A stretch of DNA of 64,000 nucleotides, from contig NZ_FRCN01000001.1 of NCBI RefSeq assembly GCF_900142925.1, forward strand, positions 310,001 to 374,000. The letters are read 5' to 3'. Shown here piece by piece: positions 38,341 to 48,500 of this stretch (positions within the stretch are counted from its first letter, which is position 1; every line of letters starts with the position of its first letter). A program made the position numbers and the translations under genes. Below the pieces are notes generated by a model, which saw only the letters and a program-made list of their open reading frames with translations, was not told where the DNA came from and ran no database searches. The DNA is from Chitinophaga sp. CF418 (GTDB taxonomy: Bacteria; Bacteroidota; Bacteroidia; Chitinophagales; Chitinophagaceae).

Positions 38341-41300
38341 TATTTTTTAAATTTAACATTCACATTCACACCGTAGGTACGGGTACTCGGCAAGCTTGTA
38401 CCTTCGATACCTGCATAGTTGATGAGTGAAGAAAATCCTGACTCAGGGTCTACGTTATCAGATTTACGCATGAGGGTAAGCAGATTACGTGCTACAAGAG
38501 AAATGCCGATAGACTCGAATGGCAGTTTACCCAGCACGTTCCTACCCACTGTATAACCAAATGTCACCTGGCGCAGTTTGATGAAGTCAGCATCCAGTAC
38601 ACTATTCTTAGAAACCTTATTTGCATATGCCTGATAATAGGTTTGCGCATCTACATTCGTCGTATTTTTCAATCCGGTGCTTTCAATGATACCATCTACG
38701 ACTATACCTGATTCCCTACCTGCTAACGTCATTTTATCCAGACCGCGGTATACGGCATAGTCTTTGGTTGCAGACAATAGTTTTGCTCCAAACTTACCAT
38801 CTATTAAGAAAGACAGATTGAAGCCTTTGTAAGCAAAGTCGTTATTAATACCACCGAAGAACTTAGGCAGTACACTACCCATTGGCCTCAGCACACCATC
38901 ATTCTGTGGCAGGCCGGAAGCATCCAACAGCAGTTCACCTTTGTCATTACGTTTAAAATCGTACGCCAGGATCTGCGGACCAGACATACCTTTCACCAGA
39001 GCGGTATTGGCATTCAGCGGACGGTAAGTACCCAGCGTCAGCACGGTACTGCTACTGTTTGCTCCATAGATGTCAAGGATCTTATTCTTAATATAGGTTC
39101 CATTCACGGAAGCATTCCAGGTGAAGTTTGCTGTAGATACGATAGTACCGTTTATAGCAGCTTCAAAACCTGTGTTCTGAGTAGAACCGGTTCCGAAATA
39201 TGCCTTATCATATCCAGTAGCTGAAGAAATAGTACCCTGGATAATTTCACTCTTCGTTTTACGGTGGAAATACGCCAGGTCAACACCTAACCTGTTATTG
39301 AAGAATTTCAGTTCCAGACCTGCTTCTACTTCCTTCAGCGTGAATGGTTTCAGGAACAGGTTGGGCAGTGTAGATGAAAAGTCACCTGTGCTGACACCAC
39401 CAATAGTACTTCCTACATTATAGTAAGACTTGGTGATATAAGCGTCCGTAGGCTCACCACTCGCGTTTGCATAGGAAGCGCGGAACTTACCATAGTTCAG
39501 CTTAGGAATGTGTACCAGTTCGGAGAAGATAAAGCTACCGGATACAGATGGTACGAAGATGCTCCTGTTGCCAGGAGGCAAAGTAGAATACACATCGTAA
39601 CGGCCGGTTGTTCCTATGGTTAGGAAGCCTTTGTAAGAGAAATCGGCGGTATAGTACCCAGACTGTGATTCTCTTGACTGGTAATCATAGTTCCTGCCAA
39701 AGTTGGTTACGTTGCTATAGGAATAAACGTAAGGTATGATAAACTGATTACCGGACACGCCAACCATCTCAAAGTTCCTTTTACGCAGGTTACCGCCCAC
39801 TGCCAGATCTACCTGCAGATCTTCCACGATGTTCTTCTTGAAACCGATCAAACCATCCACGTTCATTTCAGTGGTTTGTTCGTTACGCAGATCCAGGTCA
39901 CCACTCACTGTTGTACCATTTGCCAGCGTACTGGTAGAGTAAGCAGTACCCCATGGTGTTACTCTGAATTTCCTGTCATTGATGTTATCATAACCGATAC
40001 GTGCCTGCGCATATAAAAAGTCGAAAAGATCATAACGGGCAGTCAGTGCAGAGATCCAGCGTCTTCTGTCTATGTTATTCATGTACTGATTCACAACAAA
40101 CCATGGGTTTGATACGAAGTTATCATCTGTCCATACTACCTCACGGCCATTGTTGTCAGGATTGTAGCCCGGCTTCATGAGATCTTCATTAATGTTTGTA
40201 GCCAGGAAGATACCATTGTTTGCGTTCAGCGGACCATCACTCAACTGAGGGCGGTTCTGGGACTTGTCATCAATGTAGTTTACCAGCGCACTTATTTTCA
40301 GTTTGGTAGTTACATTCTGCTCCAGGTTCAGGTTGAAAGTTTTACGTTTCAATCCACTGTTCCTTAAAATAGAGCGATTGTCCATAGAGGACGCCGATAC
40401 ACGGAAAACACCTTTTTCGCCACCACCGGATACCGATAAGGTATTGGTAAAGGTTGGTCCTGATCTGTAGAAACGGCTGATATTATCATCCACAGCAGAA
40501 TATGCATATGACTTACCATCAAACTGCGGAGTCATTGACCCGTCCAGTTTTGATCCCCAGCTTAAACGAGTGCTGCTTAATGCATCAGCAGCGTTGGCAG
40601 GTTTCACACCATGTTGTCCCTGACCGTATGTATACTGGTATTCGGTATAGTCGATCGCTTTATCCAATGTTAAGTTCGTATTGTATTCCACCTGCATGGT
40701 TCCTTTCTTACCACTCTTGGTTGTGATCAGGATCACACCGTTGGTAGCACGGGTACCATACAATGCAGAAGCAGATGCCCCTTTCAGAACGGTCATGCTT
40801 TCAATATCGTCGGGGTTGATGTTGGAGATACCATCACCATTATCAGAACCACCCCACTCACCGGCAGCACCTCTCTGTGAGTTATCCATCGGTACGCCGT
40901 TGATAACGTACAGCGGACTGCTGGCTCCAAAGCTGGCCATACCTCTTAACAGCACACGTGCAGAAGAGCCGGGACCACCATTGGTACCGCTTACGCTCAA
41001 ACCAGCCACGCGGCCACCGAGAGAATAAGCAACGTTAGTTTCACGTGCCTGTGTCAGTGATGCTCCGTCAACTTTCGTAACAGAGTACCCCAGCTTTTTG
41101 GATTCTTTTGATATACCCAATGCTGTTACCGTTACTTCGCCTAACTGAGAAGAGGATTCTTCCATAGTGAAATCAACAGATGACTGACCTGCGGCGACTT
41201 TAACGCCTTTAGATGTATAACCTATCAGTGAAGTTTCCAGTGTAATTTCTCCTTCGGGTACATTTTTCAGGGTAAATGCACCATCAGCACCAGTGATTGC

Positions 41301-41450
41301 AAAGATGTTCTTTCCTTGCACCTTGACACTTACGGAACCCAGGGGGGCTCCACTTTTTGAATCTTTGACAGTTCCCTGTACCTGCCTTGTTTGAGCAAAT
41401 GCTACTGTGGAGAGCAGCATCGCAACAACCAGCAAACGTAGATGTCTCAT
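38340..41450 (-). CDS. SusC/RagA-family TonB-linked outer-membrane protein
   Basis: The 1036-residue receptor has a signal peptide (1-19), a carboxypeptidase-regulatory-like domain (about 21-95), a plug (about 105-245; VLKGASASALYGTRATNGVIL) and a beta-barrel. It has no STN domain and no FecIR pair nearby, so control must work in another way. The 878-bp upstream region with several hairpins is a candidate. With its translationally coupled SusD partner it would import the substrate of the FG-GAP/haloperoxidase locus. The class of ligand cannot be deduced. No glycoside hydrolase lies in this transcription unit, which argues against an ordinary glycan locus. Confidence 0.95.
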   Translation of the reverse strand: MRHLRLLVVAMLLSTVAFAQTRQVQGTVKDSKSGAPLGSVSVKVQGKNIFAITGADGAFTLKNVPEGEITLETSLIGYTSKGVKVAAGQSSVDFTMEESSSQLGEVTVTALGISKESKKLGYSVTKVDGASLTQARETNVAYSLGGRVAGLSVSGTNGGPGSSARVLLRGMASFGASSPLYVINGVPMDNSQRGAAGEWGGSDNGDGISNINPDDIESMTVLKGASASALYGTRATNGVILITTKSGKKGTMQVEYNTNLTLDKAIDYTEYQYTYGQGQHGVKPANAADALSSTRLSWGSKLDGSMTPQFDGKSYAYSAVDDNISRFYRSGPTFTNTLSVSGGGEKGVFRVSASSMDNRSILRNSGLKRKTFNLNLEQNVTTKLKISALVNYIDDKSQNRPQLSDGPLNANNGIFLATNINEDLMKPGYNPDNNGREVVWTDDNFVSNPWFVVNQYMNNIDRRRWISALTARYDLFDFLYAQARIGYDNINDRKFRVTPWGTAYSTSTLANGTTVSGDLDLRNEQTTEMNVDGLIGFKKNIVEDLQVDLAVGGNLRKRNFEMVGVSGNQFIIPYVYSYSNVTNFGRNYDYQSRESQSGYYTADFSYKGFLTIGTTGRYDVYSTLPPGNRSIFVPSVSGSFIFSELVHIPKLNYGKFRASYANASGEPTDAYITKSYYNVGSTIGGVSTGDFSSTLPNLFLKPFTLKEVEAGLELKFFNNRLGVDLAYFHRKTKSEIIQGTISSATGYDKAYFGTGSTQNTGFEAAINGTIVSTANFTWNASVNGTYIKNKILDIYGANSSSTVLTLGTYRPLNANTALVKGMSGPQILAYDFKRNDKGELLLDASGLPQNDGVLRPMGSVLPKFFGGINNDFAYKGFNLSFLIDGKFGAKLLSATKDYAVYRGLDKMTLAGRESGIVVDGIIESTGLKNTTNVDAQTYYQAYANKVSKNSVLDADFIKLRQVTFGYTVGRNVLGKLPFESIGISLVARNLLTLMRKSDNVDPESGFSSLINYAGIEGTSLPSTRTYGVNVNVKFKK

Positions 41451-41662
41451 TATCGATTTAGTTTTTGGTTAGAGAATAGACAAGTGATTGACACTTGAAG
41501 GCATAGTAAGTCTGGTCGCCGTGCGACAATGTTTCGTTTCATTGTTCGATACTGTTATATTTGGTTGTTGTTAGAAAATACTTTCCCCTTATGCTATTTG
41601 CATAGCACTGTTTATGATTCCATCAAGTTTTAGTTTTGATTTTAGTTGACACTTTTCCCTAC

Positions 41663-41741
41663 CCGGCTATCTACTGTGATGTAACAGGGACTTGTTCCCC
41701 GTTACAAACACACATGCAGATATGATCCGGTAAATAGCCGG
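41663..41741 (-). promoter_or_regulatory. Nested inverted-repeat element, possible structured leader RNA
   Basis: CCGGCTAT (41663-41670) pairs with ATAGCCGG (41734-41741). Inside, GTAAC-A-GGGA pairs with TCCC-C-GTTAC around a 5-nt loop (41681-41705). The result is a closed 79-nt element about 215-290 nt before the SusC ATG. It matches no riboswitch class I know. Confidence 0.4.
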
Positions 41742-42276
41742 TCAAGACTCAATAACGATTTGAAGTGATAAAATAATTGTTCATTGTTCTACTTTCCACT
41801 TTAGCAATCTGATTGACTCTAGTAGTAGTTATAAATTTTGGCCTCGAAAGTTGTTCAATAGTAGCTGTTCAATAGTTTAATATCCAAAGTTGTCCTACTC
41901 TTACGAGTAATACAATTCACTGTTCATGTTTGTTTCAAAAATTCTATAAATGACAAGTTTCCTTGCATGGAAGGTGGCATTTTTGCCAGATTTTCATAAC
42001 TGATTTGCTAATCACTGTCCTTTTTTGCACTCTCTCGTTTACGGCTCCTGGCATCTAATGTACTCAAATTTTAACATTTCGTACAATAACAATTGCGTTC
42101 TACATAATTATAACCAAATGAGCGCTAAAACAAATACTTTTTTAACAAGTTCTAATCTTATGTAAACCGTTTTAGCATATTTATAACACTTGATTTCACT
42201 AATATGTTCATCTGATAGTATTTTACCTTTGCCACTGGTGTGATTTTGGCTTAATAATTAATCACTTAGCAATAAA

Positions 42277-42307
42277 AAAAGTGACTACTCATTCTGCAGT
42301 CACTTTT
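42277..42307 (-). terminator. Intrinsic terminator after the GH43 gene
   Basis: AAAAGTGACT, an 11-nt loop and AGTCACTTTT form a perfect 10-bp stem; on the minus strand a run of T follows. It is 22 bp past the GH43 stop. Confidence 0.85.
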
Positions 42308-42328
42308 CAATATTCGTTTCCGTATGAT

Positions 42329-43300
42329 CTATTTTAGCTTATCTTTTTTCACTCCTTCCTTCGTAATCTTCACAGGAACGATCAGCCCATTATCATCAAA
42401 ATGCATTTCATCTATACACACCACCCTGTTATTAGCTGCTGTTTCCGTGAGCGGACGTCTATGGTAAACGATATACCAACGGTCAGTGCCCGGTACATTG
42501 ATCACGGAATGGTGGCCTGCGCCGGTTGCTACTGAGGTATCCTGCTGGAGGATCTTGTCTATACGTTTGAAAGGTCCCGTAGGTGAATCTGCGATAGCAT
42601 AAGCTACAGAGTAATGCGGACCGCCCCATCCTCCTTCTGACCACATAAAATAGTATTTACCATTACGGATGAACATAAATGGTCCTTCTACATAACCAGC
42701 CGGAGTTATTTCCTTAAAGGTGTTACCGTCCTCAAAAGGAGTAAATTCTTTGAAATCAGAACTCAGCTTCGCGATATTACAATGGCGCCATCCACCATAT
42801 ATGATATAGTATTGTCCGTCCTTGTCACGGAAAACGAACTGGTCTATTGGTTGTGCCTTATTATGGAACTTATCGATCAGCGGTTTACCCAGGTAATCTT
42901 TATAAGGCCCCCCTGGTTTGTCTGCCACGGCAACGCCTATGCCTCCCTCTTCATTATCGCTCTGGATATCATTAGCCGCGAAGAAAAAATAATATTTGCC
43001 ATCCTTCTGTACGATAGCCGGGGCCCACATGGCTTTTTTAGCCCATTTTACCGCTGCCGTATCCAGAATATGGGGATGTTTGGTCCATTTTATCAGATCA
43101 CGGGAGGAAAAAGCATCAAAAAACACCTGTTTCTCATATTTATCGGAATAAGTAGGATATACCCAATATTCTTTACCCCATATTGCCGCCTCGGGATCTG
43201 CATACCACCCCTGTACGATAGGATTACCTGCCCGTTTTTGTGCTGCCGAGGGCAGGGACAGGGCTGTTCCCAGTAATAAAAACGTTAAGACCTTTCTCAT
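42329..43300 (-). CDS. Glycoside hydrolase family 43-like enzyme
   Basis: The start at 43300 is chosen because MRKVLTFLLLGTALSLPSAAQ is a clear signal peptide; an upstream ATG at 43429 would run through the divergent sigma gene. The mature protein of about 300 residues is a five-bladed beta-propeller. Visible landmarks are YADPEAAIW with the probable catalytic base D35, MWAPAIVQKDGKYYFFFA, PIDQFVFRDKDGQYYIIYGG with the modulating aspartate, and GYVEGPFMF with the probable acid E205. GH43 enzymes mostly release arabinose, xylose or galactose residues; the subfamily cannot be fixed by eye. There is no lipobox, so it is probably periplasmic. It is divergent from a sigma/FecR/SusC/SusD operon that has no other hydrolase, so it is the natural enzyme of that locus. 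Confidence 0.88.
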   Translation of the reverse strand: MRKVLTFLLLGTALSLPSAAQKRAGNPIVQGWYADPEAAIWGKEYWVYPTYSDKYEKQVFFDAFSSRDLIKWTKHPHILDTAAVKWAKKAMWAPAIVQKDGKYYFFFAANDIQSDNEEGGIGVAVADKPGGPYKDYLGKPLIDKFHNKAQPIDQFVFRDKDGQYYIIYGGWRHCNIAKLSSDFKEFTPFEDGNTFKEITPAGYVEGPFMFIRNGKYYFMWSEGGWGGPHYSVAYAIADSPTGPFKRIDKILQQDTSVATGAGHHSVINVPGTDRWYIVYHRRPLTETAANNRVVCIDEMHFDDNGLIVPVKITKEGVKKDKLK

Positions 43301-43375
43301 AATGTATAATTTCCGGTTTGTAATGTATAATTCCCCAGTTTGGGCCACAATATAATAATTGAGTAGTAGAGATCT

Positions 43376-43999
43376 ATGGGCGGCAAACCCCATTTCATTT
43401 TTTGTTCCTACTTTTACGCCAGCATTCAAACGATAGGTAAATTGTCAAATTCATCCTTACCGGAGGAGCGGAAACTATTACTGCAGATAGCCAGGGGTGA
43501 CGAGTCTGCATATACACTTGTCTTCAACCATTACAGCAAACAGGTGTTTAACGTGGCCATGCTTTATCTGAAAGACACTATACCGGCACGGGAAGTCGTG
43601 CAGGAAGTCTTTCTGAAAATATGGCTGAAGAGGGAAGCTATGCCCGCTGTGGAAGATCTGACCGCCTATCTTTTTATCCTGACCCGCAATCACATATATG
43701 ACAGTTTCAAAAAACAGGCAAACCAGGTAAAAGCCCTGGACCATTTCATGCTACAACAGCCCAACGTAGTAGATGATACCGATCACCGCCTCCAGGACCG
43801 CCAATATGACCATCTACTTGATAAAGTAGTATCTACCCTTCCTCCTGAACGTAAAAAGGTCTATATCGCCCGGAAAGAGGGCTTAAGCAATGAAGAAATT
43901 TCTGTCCGGATGAATATCTCCATTCATACCGTTAAGAAACAAATGCAGCTGGCCATGCAAACCGTAAGGAGCTTTGTGAAAGAACAACTCCATATATAA
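43376..43999 (+). CDS. ECF-type RNA polymerase sigma factor
   Basis: This is an ECF sigma factor of at most 207 residues. Region 2 contains YSKQVFNVAMLYLKDTIPAREVVQEVFLKIWLKR (about 45-80), followed by LTAYLFILTRNHIYDSFKK. Region 4 includes LPPERKKVYIARKEGLSNEEISVRMNISIHTVKK (about 150-190). The first 22 residues from the ATG at 43376 (MGGKPHFIFCSYFYASIQTI) do not resemble the family, and the conserved part begins near LPEERKLLLQIARGDE. A non-ATG start such as the TTG at 43442 is possible. It heads an operon-like series with FecR (133 bp on), SusC and SusD and should be set free by the SusC signal through FecR. Confidence 0.9.
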   Translation: MGGKPHFIFCSYFYASIQTIGKLSNSSLPEERKLLLQIARGDESAYTLVFNHYSKQVFNVAMLYLKDTIPAREVVQEVFLKIWLKREAMPAVEDLTAYLFILTRNHIYDSFKKQANQVKALDHFMLQQPNVVDDTDHRLQDRQYDHLLDKVVSTLPPERKKVYIARKEGLSNEEISVRMNISIHTVKKQMQLAMQTVRSFVKEQLHI

Positions 44000-44132
44000 T
44001 AGCACTCCGGATATGACCAACCCTATCTAACTAACTGAATATCATCTCCAAAAAAAATTCCACCTCTCAATACTCCTTTCTTTTTCCCCGGTCGTCTTTA
44101 TTTCTATCAACCCAGTGCCAAACTAATCGTCT

Positions 44133-45314
44133 ATGACAATACCTGAAATAAAGCGATTGCTTGATAAGTATAAGCGTAACGAGATCAGTGAGGAAGAATA
44201 TCTCCAACTGATGCAGGAAGTCGCTGACGACGCTCACACATCCGCTATCAAGGCCGATATAATGGAGACATTATACGGGAAAGTACCTGATATGGGATTA
44301 GGCGAAGAAGAAGCATCCGCCATGCTGACCGGTATTTTCCGGGCCGGCGAAGCTGATGCCCGACGTTTGCGGGTAGTAAGGCGCAGAAGATTGGTATATG
44401 GTTCTCTGGCAGCGGCAGTAGTTGCAGGCATGATCGCCACCGGTGTTTATATGTCCCTGCCTCATAAACAGGCGGCTCCGGTTGCAGCTATACGTCCGAA
44501 ACCATTGCTGCCCGGCGTTGATAAAGCGATGCTCACCCTGGCAGATGGTTCAGTAATACCACTGGATAGTGCCAATAACGGTACACTGGCACAGCAGGGC
44601 AATACGCAGATCATGAACAGGAATGGAGCCCTCAGCTATAATGCAGGAGGACAGTCCGGCGAAGTGATGTACAATACGGTAGCGACGCCTCATGGCGGCC
44701 AATACCAACTAACCCTGGCAGACGGCAGTCGCGTATGGCTGAACGCTGCCAGCAGCATTCGTTTCCCTACAGCCTTTACCGGCAGGGAACGGCTTGTGGA
44801 GATCACCGGGGAGGCCTATTTCGAAGTTGCCCAACAGGCTGACATGCCTTTCCGGGTGAAAGTGGATGATATTCAGGTGAATGTTTTAGGCACCAGCTTT
44901 AACATCATGGCCTACCAGGACGAACAGGCCATAAAAACCACCCTGGTGGATGGTGCAGTGCAACTGAAGCACGGCAACAGCTCCAGTGTTTTAAAACCAG
45001 GATTGCAGGCTACCCTGTCCCCTAAAGATGATCATTTTGTGATCGCTGCGGCAGACATGGAACAAACGCTTGCCTGGAAAGAAGGCAAATTCCGCTTCAG
45101 GAGCACGAATATCCGGACCATAATGCGGCAGCTGTCGCGCTGGTATGACATCGAAGTAAACTACCAGGGAGATGTGTCCGATATAGACCTGACAGGTGTT
45201 ATATCCCGGAGGGAAGAGGCCGGTAAGCTATTAAAAGCACTGGAGGCTACCCAAAGGGTACAATTCGAGGTGAACGGGAACAAGGTAACCGTGAAACCCG
45301 GGGAACAGCAGTAA
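44133..45314 (+). CDS. FecR-family anti-sigma factor
   Basis: The 393-residue protein has a cytoplasmic N-terminal part (1-84) with a sigma-binding helical region, one membrane segment at about 87-108 and a periplasmic part. The FecR domain (about 185-280) contains TPHGGQYQLTLADGSRVWLNAASSI and the VNVLGTSFNIMAYQDE block. The C-terminal DUF4974-like domain (about 315-390) shows WKEGKFRFRSTNIRTIMRQLSRWYDIEV, which mimics the STN fold. It lies between the sigma gene and the STN-SusC gene, in the order expected for trans-envelope induction. Its length equals that of the FecR at 3246-4427 and is near that of the one at 60734-61921. Confidence 0.94.
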   Translation: MTIPEIKRLLDKYKRNEISEEEYLQLMQEVADDAHTSAIKADIMETLYGKVPDMGLGEEEASAMLTGIFRAGEADARRLRVVRRRRLVYGSLAAAVVAGMIATGVYMSLPHKQAAPVAAIRPKPLLPGVDKAMLTLADGSVIPLDSANNGTLAQQGNTQIMNRNGALSYNAGGQSGEVMYNTVATPHGGQYQLTLADGSRVWLNAASSIRFPTAFTGRERLVEITGEAYFEVAQQADMPFRVKVDDIQVNVLGTSFNIMAYQDEQAIKTTLVDGAVQLKHGNSSSVLKPGLQATLSPKDDHFVIAAADMEQTLAWKEGKFRFRSTNIRTIMRQLSRWYDIEVNYQGDVSDIDLTGVISRREEAGKLLKALEATQRVQFEVNGNKVTVKPGEQQ

Positions 45315-45412
45315 ATCCCTTACGACCAAGGGGGACAACATTATGTAAAAACTAAATTTTTCCAGTTATGACCACGTAGAAGAATCACGTACTGTCAACT
45401 TTAGGTAGAAAA

Positions 45413-45440
45413 CCGGATTCCGACTGCCATCGGAACCCGG
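45413..45440 (+). promoter_or_regulatory. Leader hairpin before the STN-SusC gene
   Basis: CCGG-A-TTCCGA pairs with TCGGAA-C-CCGG around CTGCCA. It is preceded by AAAA and lies 63 nt before the ATG. The beta-glucan SusC leader has a like hairpin at 60584-60608. Confidence 0.5.
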
Positions 45441-45503
45441 TATAGATGGCTACCAATTTCCTTAACGTTTGAAAATCGATTATTAAGCCAAGAACACAAA
45501 AGT

Positions 45504-48500
45504 ATGGAACTACGCGAGACATGCAAGGCCTATCCGAGGGATGGCTTCTTGCACAGTAAATTATTGTTGGTTATGAAATTAACTGCCATTTTAACACTGG
45601 TGTTCTCTCTGCATCTGAGCGCCAGATCTTATTCCCAAACTGTCACGATCGCAGGAAAACACCTTGCTCTCTATGACATCTTCAACAGTATTAGTAAACA
45701 GACAGGTTATGAGTTTGTTTATGACGAAAAACTACTGCAGGGTACAGGTGCAGTAGATATCAATTTAAAATCAGCCAGCCTGTCCGATGTGATGGACAAG
45801 TGCCTGAAAGATAAACCGCTCTCTTACACTATCATGGACAAGATCATCGTGATTCGTCCAAAGGCAGTGAAAAAAGAGACTCCCGCCGCCATCCAGCCAG
45901 CGGCTACCATTGAAGGTACTGTGGTGGATGCTGCTGGTCAGCCCCTGCCTAACGTGGCTATTCAGGTAAAAGGCACCACCCGTGGGGCTATCACCGATGA
46001 GAAGGGCCATTTCTCCCTCCAGGCAGAAAGCACCGATGTACTGGTATTCAACTATGTTGGTTTCGAGAAAAAAGAGATCGCTGTTGGTAGCCAGACCAAT
46101 ATCCAGGTAGCACTGACTGAATCCAACAAACAGCTGAACGCTGTTGTGGTGACAGCGTTGGGTATCAAAAGGTCAGAAAAATCCATTACGTATGCTGCCC
46201 AGCAGGTAAGTGGCGTGGAACTGACCAAAGCCAAAGATCCAAACCTGATCAATACACTGAACGGTAAGGTAGCAGGTCTGAACATCTCTCCCAGTTCTTC
46301 CGGTGTAGGTGGTTCCGCAAAGGTGATCCTGCGTGGCGCCAAATCCGGTCTGGGAAGCAATCAGGCGCTATATGTGATAGATGGGGTACCTATGAACAAC
46401 TCCCTGACTTCACAGCCTAACAGCTCTTTCGGTGGCAGCGGCGCTTATGATGGCGGCGACCCGATCTCCAACCTTAACCCGGATGATATTGAAAGCATTT
46501 CCGTGCTGAAAGGCGCTTCTGCTGCAGCTCTTTATGGTAGCCAGGGCGCTAATGGTGTGATCCTGATCACTACCAAAAGCGGTAAAGCTGGCCGTACCGT
46601 GATCAACTTCAGTTCCGGCCTCACTCTCAGTAACGTGGCTTACAAACCTGAGTTCCAGAACAGCTACGGCCAGACAAATGCCACCAACACACAGAGCTGG
46701 GGCAGTAAAATATCAGGTGGTAAGGATAACCTGTCTTCTTTCTTCCAGACAGGCCAGAACCTGACCAACTCTATCAGCCTGGCAGGTGGTTCTGACAAGA
46801 TGCAGACATATTTTTCTTATGCCAATACCACTGCAAAGGGCATCGAGCCTACGAACAAACTGTCCCGCAACAACATCACCTTCAAGGAAACAGGACATTT
46901 CCTGAACGATAAACTGACTGCGGAAGCAGATGTTAACTACATCAACCAGACTATCGATAATACGCCTTTAAGCGGTTTCTATTTCAACCCGCTGACCGGT
47001 CTGTACCTCTTCCCACGTGGAAAAGATCTGCAACCGTACAAGGACAACTTCGAAGTATTTGATCCTACCAGGCGTCTGATGGTGCAGAACTGGCCTTTCA
47101 ATGAAGACGTTCAGCAAAACCCATGGTGGATCCTCCACCGCGATCCGAATTCCCTGGACCGTAACCGTTTACTGATGAACGCCAGCCTGAAATATGACGT
47201 GAACAAATGGCTGAATATTACCGCACGCGGTAGCATGGACAGGATCAACGATGTATACGAGCAGAAAATATATGCCGGTACCGTCCAGACCCTCTCTCCT
47301 GCCAATGGTGTATACGTATACAGCAATACCACTACCAATCAGCAGTACGGCGATGTGCTGGCTAACTTCGACATACCGGTAAACCAAAATATCCGCGTTA
47401 CTGGTGTGCTGGGTGGAAGCATCAGGGATGTAGTGACCAAAGGTGAGAAATTCAACTCCGGACAGGATGGTCTGAACATTCCGAACCTATTCGTAATCCA
47501 GAACTTCAAGACCTTCAATCCGCTGAACTCTGGTACATTACAGGAAAACCATAGCCAGGTACAATCCGTTTTCGGTAGCGCCAACATCTCCTATAAAGAC
47601 TGGGCATACCTGGACCTGACCGCACGTAATGACTGGGCATCCAATCTGGCCTTTACTCCTTCCGGCAATTACTTCTACCCTTCCGTAGGTCTGAACGTGA
47701 TCCTGAGCCAGGTAGCGAAACTGCCGGCGTTCATCAGCTTCGCCAAAGTACGTGGTTCCTATGCACAGGTGGGTAACTCTCCCCTGGCATACCAGTCTAA
47801 TCCGTCAGTATATAACTTCAGCGCTGGCGGTGGCTTCAGTCCTAACACCACTGCACCTTTCACTGATCTGAAACCTGAAAAGACCAACTCACTGGAGTTC
47901 GGTACAGAATGGCATTTCTTTGAGAACAGGCTGAGTGCGGATGTGACTTATTATAAGACCAACACCAAGAACCAGACTTTACAGATCAGAGCTCCACAGG
48001 GATCCTTCTACGATAACTTCTTCATCAATGCCGGTAATATCCAGAACCAGGGTATTGAAGCGATCGTACGCTATGAAGTATTGCGCGATACCAAGCTGAA
48101 ATGGAACACCGGTCTTAACTTCTCTACCAACAAGAATAAGATTATCGAGTTATCTCCTAACGCTCCTGAGTTTACATTGAGTGGTGCTTCCGGTTCCAAC
48201 TATGTATCTAAATTCAAGGTTGGCGGTTCTTTCGGAGATATTTATGGTACTGTATTACAGCATGATGCGCAGGGCCGTATCATGATCGATGCAAATGGCA
48301 ACCCTATCAAACAGGGTGGTGATTTCGTATTCCTGGGCAACTCTAATACCAAATGGCAGCTGGGATGGAACAACAATCTGCAATACAAAGATTTCAACCT
48401 GTCTTTCCTGATCGATGGCAAATTTGGTGGTAAGGTAATGTCTATCACTCAGTCCATGATGGACCAATATGGTGTATCCAAAGTGAGCGGTGAAGCACGC

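Larger units (their letters stand above)
41451..42328. other. 878-bp non-coding region upstream of SusC, rich in inverted repeats
   Basis: No coding signal on either strand. In the 300 bp nearest the SusC start there are perfect small hairpins at 41481-41497 (CAAGTG/CACTTG), 41515-41527 (GTCGC/GCGAC) and 41526-41545 (ACAATG/CATTGT), and a nested structure at 41663-41741. An 11-bp direct repeat TGTTCAATAGT lies at 41852-41862 and 41866-41876. I see no TAnnTTTG box on the minus strand. The far end holds the GH43 terminator. Confidence 0.6.

Noticed and set aside
41663..41741. Cobalamin or other known riboswitch before the SusC gene
   Set aside because: The structured region lacks the conserved boxes I know for cobalamin, TPP or SAM riboswitches; only generic hairpins are visible.
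43301..43429. Upstream ATG at 43429 for the GH43 gene
   Set aside because: It would add 43 residues before a clear signal peptide and overlap the divergent sigma gene; the ATG at 43300 is far better.
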